8,535 nucleotides of DNA from Dehalococcoidia bacterium UBA5627 (GTDB lineage: Bacteria > Chloroflexota > Dehalococcoidia > Dehalococcoidales > UBA5627): NCBI GenBank assembly GCA_002421585.1, contig DIKD01000100.1:1-8535 (forward strand), in the 5' to 3' direction. A model generated the notes under the pieces. That model searched no databases. It was not told where the DNA came from and saw only the letters and a program-made list of their open reading frames with translations. A program made the position numbers and the translations under genes. The stretch's first letter is position 1, and every line of letters starts with the position of its first letter. This document shows positions 1-6,355 of this stretch, in pieces.

Positions 1-58
1 AAGCCGGTTGGGGGAAATGTGTTCCTGATGGCAATAATGCGTGCGGGAAACGTGCCTA
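1..58. other. Sequence downstream of the HD-GYP gene, no terminator seen
   Basis: Fifty-eight bases follow the HD-GYP stop codon. I see neither a stable hairpin nor a T-run in the direction of transcription, and no open frame of useful length, so it is unclear whether the operon ends here or continues past the window edge. Confidence 0.5.
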
Positions 59-1093
59 TCAGGGTTTGACTGCTTTAGGTGCAATGATATTTTCCACCCT
101 CAAAAACGCTTCAACCGCATCGGGAGAAAACTGGGTTCCCGAACCCTTTTTTATTTCCTCCATCGCTATCTTATGCCCCAGGGATTTGCGGTAGGGGCGA
201 TCGCTGGTCATAGCGTCATAGGCATCCGCCAGCGCCATAATCGCCGCTCCCGGTGGAATCTGACCGCCGGACAATCCGTCGGGATAACCGCGCCCGTCGA
301 TACGCTCGTGGTGTAAGCGCACCATATCGAGAATTTCCTGCTCTTCAACAATAGGTTTTAAGATACGCTCGCCGATTGCAGGATGCGTCTTGATATGCTC
401 GGATTCCTGAGGTGTCAGCAAGCCCGGTTTATTTAACACCTCTTCCTTTACACCGATTTTACCGATATCGTGAATCAAACCGGCAAGCCGGATATTTTCA
501 ATACTGCCGTCCTGCATGCCCAGTTCTTTTGCGATAACCACAGAAATTTCCGAAACACGCCCCGAATGGCCGCTGGTATATCCATCCTTGGCATCCAAAG
601 CCAAAGCCAGTGCCGTTACGGCATTCATAAAAGAGTTGCGGATTTTGTGCGCCTGTACCTTTACCTTCTCTTCGAGATTATTCTGATAATCAAGTACCTC
701 CAGTTCCAACCTGCGCGTATTGAGCGCCCGGGCTATACTTAATGCTACTTCGTCAAGATTATAGGGCTTGGTGAAATAGTCGTAAGCGCCCATCCTGACG
801 CATTTGATGGCAGTTTCCGCATCGCCCGCAGCGGTTGCCATAATCACTATAGTATCAGGATATGCTTTTTTGATTTCAGGCAGCAGCTCCATTCCCGAAC
901 CGCCGGGCATCATAATATCCAAAATCACCAAATCGGCAGGTCTTTCGTTCATCTTATCCATAGCCTGCTGTGAACCATTAGCTTCCAAACAGTTATAGCC
1001 CAGCGATATCATTTTCTGGCACAGAAGGCGCCTGATAACCGCTTCGTCGTCGACCACCAGTATAGTCCAGGAATTGTTACTGTTTCTCTCCAT
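59..1093 (-). CDS. Response regulator with HD-GYP output (predicted c-di-GMP phosphodiesterase)
   Basis: Receiver domain at about residues 8-125 (344-aa version): acidic pair D15/D16, phospho-acceptor D59, switch T87 and the K109-P110 pair are all present. A charged helical linker follows (about 125-155), then an HD-GYP domain (about 155-325). Its metal and catalytic signature is complete: H176 in GHSGRV, the HD pair H208-D209 with K212 (HDIGK), H237 in THP, H261-H262 in HHERIDGRGYP, and D290 in the LADAYDAMTSDRPYR stretch. The family hydrolyses cyclic-di-GMP in the cytoplasm, so activity is expected, probably gated by phosphorylation of D59. The frame is open back to a TTG at 1108 and has ATGs at 1096 and 1093. 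I chose 1093 because AAGGA (1101-1105) lies 7 bases upstream of it, the spacing used by two neighbours; it is only 4 bases from the 1096 ATG. The start lies inside the upstream kinase gene (17-base overlap), suggesting translational coupling. Stop is TGA. Family confident; exact start moderate. Confidence 0.93.
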   Translation of the reverse strand: MERNSNNSWTILVVDDEAVIRRLLCQKMISLGYNCLEANGSQQAMDKMNERPADLVILDIMMPGGSGMELLPEIKKAYPDTIVIMATAAGDAETAIKCVRMGAYDYFTKPYNLDEVALSIARALNTRRLELEVLDYQNNLEEKVKVQAHKIRNSFMNAVTALALALDAKDGYTSGHSGRVSEISVVIAKELGMQDGSIENIRLAGLIHDIGKIGVKEEVLNKPGLLTPQESEHIKTHPAIGERILKPIVEEQEILDMVRLHHERIDGRGYPDGLSGGQIPPGAAIMALADAYDAMTSDRPYRKSLGHKIAMEEIKKGSGTQFSPDAVEAFLRVENIIAPKAVKP

Positions 1094-4000
1094 CATCCGT
1101 TCCTTCAATTTCTTCCGGCAAATTTATGGGGAGTTCCACTACAAATGTAGTGCCTTTTCCCAATACACTTTCCGCATAAATGTTTCCGCCGTGCTGCGAA
1201 ATTATACCATGACAGATACTCAAGCCCAAACCGGTCCCCTTGCCCACTTCCTTGGTGGTAAAGAACGGATTGAATATACGTTTCAGATTCTCTCCGGGTA
1301 TACCCGGACCGTCATCCGTAAAAGATACCCTGACCATTTCTCCCACCATCTCGGTTTTAATAACAAGCGTCCCTTCATTATGCGCTTCTTTCATGGCGAA
1401 TTCCGCATTAATAACGATATTCAGAAATACCTGTTGAATCTGGAAGTGATCCATTACTATCTGAGGCAGGTCGGGGGCGAAATCCCTGATAACCCGTATA
1501 TTACTGACTTTCTGTTCGTATTCCCGTAATTCAAGCACCTTCTCGATAGCCTGATTAACATCCGACAATTGCATTTCGTTGGGATGCTTGCGGGCAAAAA
1601 TAAGCAGGTTTTTAACTACTTTAGCCGCCCTCTGAGCTTCGCTGTTAACCATTTGCAGGTCTTCTGAAATACCCTCCGGAATATTCTCCCCCTCCAGAAG
1701 CAATTGCGTAAGGCCTATAACACTGGTGAGCGGATTATTGAGCTCGTGAGCAATCCCCGAAGAAAGCTCCCCGATGGATGCCAGTCGGTCGGTCATTATC
1801 ATCGTTTCTTCCATCTTCTTGCGTTCCGTGACATCTTCCATAATGTGCACCGAACCGGTTATTGCCCCTTTATCATCGAATATCGGGTCTACCACGGTAT
1901 AGAACCACTTATCTCCGGCCATAAATTCGATTGATTCCCGGTGCCCGCTTTTTATCATCTTTAGATGAGGGCATCCTTCCATATGATTTTCCGAACCATG
2001 CACCAGCTTGTAACACTTTTGCCTTATTATATTTTCTCTCGGTTTTCCGGTCAGCTCGCTCATCGCTTGATTACAGCGGACTATGGTACCATCCAAAGCC
2101 AACAGGCAAATCGCATCGCTCATCGAGTTAAAGGTTGTTTCCCAGCTAGCCAGCGATTCGCGGAGCTTGCTTTCGGACTGGATTAATGCCTTCTCTATTT
2201 GCTTGATTTGCGTAATATCGTTAAAGGTAGCATATGCCTGATAAGGTTCTTTTTCGTTTTCCCTGAACTGTGGTATGGCATTGATAACTATCCAGCGATA
2301 GCCTTTCTCCCGGATATTGAAGATGCCCATCACCACATCCCCCACTGCTTTACCGGTCTTTATGGAGACCATAGCCGGATGTTCATCTCCCGGAAAGGGA
2401 GAGCCGTCCTCGTGAACGGCATGCCAGCGCGGGTCGAACGAGGTTCTCCTCTGCATTTGTGGCAGCGTCAGCCCCAGTATGCGCTCGGCGGCTCTATTGG
2501 CCGAGATTATCTTGCCTTCCCTGTCCTGATATACGACACCCTGTGCCATTGTCTCGAACAGGGTGCGGTATTTCTCTTCGCTTTTTCTGAGAGCTTCTTC
2601 AGCCTTCTTGCGCTCGGTAATATCAAGACAGGAACCGATATAACCCATAAAATCGCCTGTAGCATCGAATCTGGGCGTTCCCTTATCGATAATCCAGCGG
2701 TATTCTCCGTCATGACGCCGCAAGCGGTATTCCATAGAAAATTGTTGCCTGCTATCGAAGGCTTGCACATATATTTTTAAACAACCTGCCAAATCATCGG
2801 GATGTACGCCATCTGTCCAACCATTCCCCATCTCTTCATCCATAGTACGCCCGGTGAAGGTTAGCCATGGCTCGTTAAACCAATAGCATAGCTTATCCGT
2901 TCCCGACATCCATACCAATGCCGGTGATGTATTGGTGACTGTGCTGAAAAGATGCTGTGATTCACGTAATTCTGCCTCTGCTTCCTTACGCTCGGTTATA
3001 TCGCGGCAAACACAGAAAATCAGCTTTTGCCCGGCAAAAATGGCGCCGTTGGTGCTGATTTCGACATCATATATGCTGCCATCCTTGCGGCGGTGTTTGG
3101 TCTCGAAGTGGTCGCCTTTCTCATCTATATTGTGTAACATTTCGACAAGCCGGTCGTTCGATGCCAGGTATTCCCAATCCCAGACATGCAGTTTGAGCAC
3201 TTCCTCAGCAGAATAGCCGAGCATCTCGGCAAAACGTTTGTTAGACTCATACACACTGCCTTCCTGATTGAGGATGACAATGCCATCCCTCGATTGCTCG
3301 AGCAGTATGCGCCTGCGGGTGGCTTCGTCCGCCAGTGCCTGCTCGATTTTCTTACGCTCGGTGATATCACGGATATTACACTGGATTACTTTATCATGGT
3401 TAACCTCATATACATTGCTGATGAATTCTACATCTACCTGCCGGCCATCGTGTGTTCTTAACGGCAGATCTTCATAACGAATACGCCCTTTTTGCAGTAA
3501 CTCCTTAAAGTTGGATTTATTAGCTACGATATCGTTAAAGATGCCAATCTCCCATAACTCCTTGCCGATAAAATCCTCTTTAGTTAAACCTAACAGATTA
3601 ACCAAAAACGGATTTACGTCGAAGATTAGTCCTGTCTCGGCATTGACTATCAGGATTCCATCCTTGGCTGCTTCGAAGAGACGACGATAGCGGATTTCGG
3701 AATCGGCAAGAGCCGATTCTATCTTCTGGCGCTCGGTAATATCCTGCCCCACAACCAGTAGACCGGTGATATTTCCGTCTTTATCCCTTAATACCGTGGA
3801 GTACCACTCAAACAGACGCTCCTGCCCGTTTTTCGTCAGTATCGGAATTACAAAAGCGTTGATTTCAACACCGGTAAAAGCTATCGCCATTTTTTCCCTG
3901 ACCCGCTCGCGCTCCCTTGGGAGAATAAATTTTGTCAGCCAGTCTTTGCCCTTAACTTCATCTATCGAATAACCTGACAACTTTTCCATATAATGGTTAA

Positions 4001-5912
4001 TACTGACAACCTGTCCTTCAGTATTAAAAGTTACAATAATCGCAGGAGCAGTATCCAAAATACTTTTTACATAGTCTTTCTCCTGCCTGATCGCTTGCTC
4101 CGCCATTTTACGTTCGGTGGTATCTTTAATAATAGCAAGAATATATTTATTGTTTGCGTATTCGATAACACCGGTCGATATTTCGGTTGGATAGACAGTT
4201 CCATCCTTACGTCGATGTTCTCCTTCATAGCGGAACCTCTGCCCTACCTGAAAGCCTTTCCAAAGTTCAATTATTTCATGCTTCGGCTTGTTAGCCGTAT
4301 TCTGATAGTCCGGATGCAGATCGAATACATTTAACTGTAGAAGTTCTTCCCGGGAATATTCTGTTTGTATACAAGCCGCTTCGTTGGCATCAATAATATT
4401 GCCCTTGAAATCATGAAGATAGATCCCCTCGGAAGATTGCGTAAAGATTGAATAATATTTCTCCTCGCTCTCTTTCAGAGCTTGCTCCGCCATTTTACGC
4501 TCGGTGATATCACGGATTATCGCCATATCCGCCGCCCGTCCTTCGTGTTCTATAACAGAAGCGTTTAGCTCGGCAGGTACAACATTACCGTCTTTTTTGT
4601 TTATGTCTACCTCATACCTGCTGGTGACATTTTCGCCGGTCATCCTTCTCGTATACCTGTCAATCACCCCCTCTTTATATTTGGGAGAAACAAAATCAGC
4701 CAGTTTCTTTCCAATCGTTTCTTCCATGGAAAAACCGGTCATTTTCGGAATCTGTTGATTGGCAAACTTGATTAACCCGTCCTGAATGATGATGATACCA
4801 TCGTTGCTTTGCTCTACAAGTGCGGAGTATTTCATCTCGGAGCGCGCCAGATTTTCGGTGGCAATATCCAGTTCATGCCGCTTGCGTAACACGATGATAC
4901 CGTATGCCAGGTCATCCGCCAACTCTTTAAGCAGTTTGACCTGTTCCTCGTTAAAAGCGTCTTCATCTTTTGAGTATATATTTAGCGAACCGATATCGGT
5001 ACCATTGGAAATAAGCGGCAGGGCAATCGAAGAATTAAACCCGTATTTCGCTGCGGAAGCTCGCCAGCGCGGAAAATCACTAGCGGCCATGCCACGACGG
5101 GCGATGCAGGTTTTGCCTGTCCTTATCGCTATCCCGGCAGGACCTCTGCCGAATTCGTTATCTGCCCAGCTGATTTTAAGATTGTTTAAATACTCCCCGG
5201 CGATTCCTGCCAGGGCGACAGGCCGTACTGTTTTTTCTTCATCATTCTCGGTAAAACCGACCCATGCCATAGGAAAACCCTCCGACCTGACGACTAAATC
5301 GCATATATTGCCCAATAGTTCCTTCTCATCCGTTGCGCGCACAAGCAGCTGATTGCACTCACGGATAGTTCTCAGCATGCGGTCGATTCTAAGAACATCC
5401 GATTCCGCCTTTTTACGTTTGCTGATTTCGTTATTCAAATCGTTGATTTTTTTCTGCAATTTGGCAACCAGGCGCTTATTGTGCTCTTCAAGATATTCAT
5501 ATTGCGAAAGAGTCTTTATAGCAGGCGGGGATAAAAGACCCGACTCGGCTTTTTCAATTATCCCGAAAAGCATGTTTACCAGCACATCGGGGTCGGTCGG
5601 TTTTTTTATAAAAGCAGCGGCTCCGAGATTTAAAGCGAATTTCTCATCTTCGGGGGATGTATAGGTGGCTGTATAGAAAACAACGGGGATATCTTTCAGT
5701 TTGTCGTTTTGCTTCCACCGGCGGCATAGCTGATAGCCGTCCATTTCGGACATCTGAATATCGCTTACCAGTATATCCGGAGCTTCTTCAAGAGCTTGTT
5801 TTAAAGCCTCGACTCCGTTACTCGCCGTTTTCGTTTCATGCCCGAAAGCACGCAGTTGTTTCGACAACAATTTCCGGCTGTCTTCGTTATCTTCGACTAT
5901 CAATATTTTCAT
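1077..5912 (-). CDS. Giant soluble hybrid histidine kinase: REC-GAF-PAS x8-HisKA-HATPase
   Basis: A 1611-residue sensor kinase. Order: receiver 1-120 (acidic E7/D8, acceptor D51, T81, K104-P105); coiled coil about 140-175; GAF about 182-345; eight PAS/PAC modules at about 355-473, 482-602, 611-729, 738-854, 863-976, 985-1102, 1111-1236 and 1245-1365; HisKA with H1389 in IAHELNNP; HATPase_c with N-box N1498/N1502, D1533-x-G-x-G1537 and GKGTGLGLS at 1557-1565. Kinase residues look intact. No signal peptide or membrane helix is visible, so it is probably cytoplasmic. No PAS carries the LOV NCRFLQ motif, so blue-light sensing is unlikely. Ligands cannot be named. Most PAS modules end in DITERK-type signalling linkers. 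With the receiver at the N-terminus and none after the kinase core, the protein probably receives phosphate (or a receiver-mediated signal) from another kinase and passes phosphate to separate receivers such as the HD-GYP regulator encoded next. Start ATG has a G6 run (5920-5925) 7 bases upstream. Stop TAA lies within the next gene. Confidence 0.95.
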   Translation of the reverse strand: MKILIVEDNEDSRKLLSKQLRAFGHETKTASNGVEALKQALEEAPDILVSDIQMSEMDGYQLCRRWKQNDKLKDIPVVFYTATYTSPEDEKFALNLGAAAFIKKPTDPDVLVNMLFGIIEKAESGLLSPPAIKTLSQYEYLEEHNKRLVAKLQKKINDLNNEISKRKKAESDVLRIDRMLRTIRECNQLLVRATDEKELLGNICDLVVRSEGFPMAWVGFTENDEEKTVRPVALAGIAGEYLNNLKISWADNEFGRGPAGIAIRTGKTCIARRGMAASDFPRWRASAAKYGFNSSIALPLISNGTDIGSLNIYSKDEDAFNEEQVKLLKELADDLAYGIIVLRKRHELDIATENLARSEMKYSALVEQSNDGIIIIQDGLIKFANQQIPKMTGFSMEETIGKKLADFVSPKYKEGVIDRYTRRMTGENVTSRYEVDINKKDGNVVPAELNASVIEHEGRAADMAIIRDITERKMAEQALKESEEKYYSIFTQSSEGIYLHDFKGNIIDANEAACIQTEYSREELLQLNVFDLHPDYQNTANKPKHEIIELWKGFQVGQRFRYEGEHRRKDGTVYPTEISTGVIEYANNKYILAIIKDTTERKMAEQAIRQEKDYVKSILDTAPAIIVTFNTEGQVVSINHYMEKLSGYSIDEVKGKDWLTKFILPRERERVREKMAIAFTGVEINAFVIPILTKNGQERLFEWYSTVLRDKDGNITGLLVVGQDITERQKIESALADSEIRYRRLFEAAKDGILIVNAETGLIFDVNPFLVNLLGLTKEDFIGKELWEIGIFNDIVANKSNFKELLQKGRIRYEDLPLRTHDGRQVDVEFISNVYEVNHDKVIQCNIRDITERKKIEQALADEATRRRILLEQSRDGIVILNQEGSVYESNKRFAEMLGYSAEEVLKLHVWDWEYLASNDRLVEMLHNIDEKGDHFETKHRRKDGSIYDVEISTNGAIFAGQKLIFCVCRDITERKEAEAELRESQHLFSTVTNTSPALVWMSGTDKLCYWFNEPWLTFTGRTMDEEMGNGWTDGVHPDDLAGCLKIYVQAFDSRQQFSMEYRLRRHDGEYRWIIDKGTPRFDATGDFMGYIGSCLDITERKKAEEALRKSEEKYRTLFETMAQGVVYQDREGKIISANRAAERILGLTLPQMQRRTSFDPRWHAVHEDGSPFPGDEHPAMVSIKTGKAVGDVVMGIFNIREKGYRWIVINAIPQFRENEKEPYQAYATFNDITQIKQIEKALIQSESKLRESLASWETTFNSMSDAICLLALDGTIVRCNQAMSELTGKPRENIIRQKCYKLVHGSENHMEGCPHLKMIKSGHRESIEFMAGDKWFYTVVDPIFDDKGAITGSVHIMEDVTERKKMEETMIMTDRLASIGELSSGIAHELNNPLTSVIGLTQLLLEGENIPEGISEDLQMVNSEAQRAAKVVKNLLIFARKHPNEMQLSDVNQAIEKVLELREYEQKVSNIRVIRDFAPDLPQIVMDHFQIQQVFLNIVINAEFAMKEAHNEGTLVIKTEMVGEMVRVSFTDDGPGIPGENLKRIFNPFFTTKEVGKGTGLGLSICHGIISQHGGNIYAESVLGKGTTFVVELPINLPEEIEGTDDGEKQ
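1101..1105 (-). promoter_or_regulatory. Ribosome binding site that decides the HD-GYP start
   Basis: AAGGA on the minus strand is inside the 3' end of the giant kinase gene. It is 7 bases from the ATG at 1093 and 4 from the ATG at 1096, and it lies downstream of the alternative TTG start at 1108, which therefore cannot use it. This favours 1093, with 1096 second. Confidence 0.55.
3352..4517. repeat. 23-base exact direct repeat at two PAS linkers, three modules apart
   Basis: The 23 bases at 3352-3374 (starting TTACGCTCGG) are identical to those at 4495-4517. Both encode the IRDITERK-type linker, at residues near 466-473 and 847-854. The offset is 1143 bases, exactly 381 codons, spanning PAS2 to PAS4, so exchange between the copies would be in frame. 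Confidence 0.85.
4093..4499. repeat. 20-base exact direct repeat flanking the PAS2 coding module
   Basis: A 20-base sequence beginning GCTTGCTCCG occurs at 4093-4112 and 4480-4499. One mismatch then interrupts a further six matching bases. The copies are 387 bases apart (129 codons, one PAS module) and encode RKMAEQA in the linkers after PAS1 and PAS2. Because the offset is a multiple of three, recombination between them would remove one module in frame. Confidence 0.85.
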
Positions 5913-5950
5913 ATCTGTTCCCCCCGCGATGCGCTATTTTAATAATGGTA

Positions 5951-6352
5951 TCACCCTGTTTTTGGAGTACGTTTAATGTATTCATCTACCTGTTTGGGCA
6001 GTTCATCTATGTCAATCGGCTTACGGGCAAAACCGCTGCAACCGGCATCCAATGCCGCCTGCACATCCTCCGGCCTGACACTGGCGGTCAACGCCAGGAT
6101 AGTTATTTTAGCTGTTTCGGGTTCGGCTTTAATACGCCTGGTAGCCTCAAGCCCGTCGATAGCCCCCGGAAGCCTGATATCCATTAGAATCAGGTCGGGA
6201 AGTTCCGATTGCGCTTTAGTTATGGCATCCTCCCCTGTCGCTACGCCAATAACTTGATAGCGATGCATTTTTAAAACCTTTCCGACCAATCGCCTGCCGT
6301 CGTCATTATCATCGACAACCATTATTTTTCTTGACGTATTATCCGCTTCCAT
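5951..6352 (-). CDS. Stand-alone receiver-domain response regulator (DivK/Spo0F/CheY type)
   Basis: A 133-residue protein made up almost entirely of one receiver domain. The acidic pocket is D14/D15, the predicted phospho-acceptor is D58 in LILMD, the switch threonine is T89 in ALTA, and the invariant lysine is K111 in ARKP. No DNA-binding or enzymatic output domain follows, so it probably acts by protein contact or as a phosphate shuttle between the kinases encoded on either side. Its ATG lies three bases after the TAA of the upstream kinase gene (those three bases are a second TAA). Its ribosome binding site, a G5 run at 6360-6364 spaced 7 bases, lies inside the upstream coding region, which points to coupled translation. 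Stop is TGA. The family call is firm; the shuttle role is inferred from domain content and position. Confidence 0.94.
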   Translation of the reverse strand: MEADNTSRKIMVVDDNDDGRRLVGKVLKMHRYQVIGVATGEDAITKAQSELPDLILMDIRLPGAIDGLEATRRIKAEPETAKITILALTASVRPEDVQAALDAGCSGFARKPIDIDELPKQVDEYIKRTPKTG

Positions 6353-6355
6353 TTA

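Noticed and set aside
1074..1529. Plus-strand open frame of 151 codons
   Set aside because: It lies opposite the HATPase/HisKA coding region of the giant kinase, shows no recognisable domain and has no convincing ribosome binding site. It is antisense shadow.
2199..2780. Plus-strand open frame of 193 codons
   Set aside because: It lies fully antisense to PAS6-PAS7 coding sequence, and its composition looks random for a protein. The minus-strand frame has clear PAS motifs throughout.
3361..4513. Perfect 10-base palindrome GTGATATCAC at 3361-3370 and 4504-4513
   Set aside because: It falls exactly on codons for the conserved DIT linker motif in both places, so coding constraint explains it better than a binding site.
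3721..5000. LOV-type photosensor among the PAS domains
   Set aside because: The flavin-binding cysteine motif (NCRFLQ) is absent from all eight PAS modules.
4786..5352. Plus-strand open frame of 188 codons, Ser/Ala-rich
   Set aside because: It is antisense to the GAF-PAS1 region. The Ser-rich composition is what a reversed reading of that coding strand gives.
5657..6187. Plus-strand open frame of 176 codons spanning two genes
   Set aside because: It crosses antisense to the hybrid kinase receiver, the 38-base gap and the lone receiver gene, all of which have intact motifs on the minus strand.
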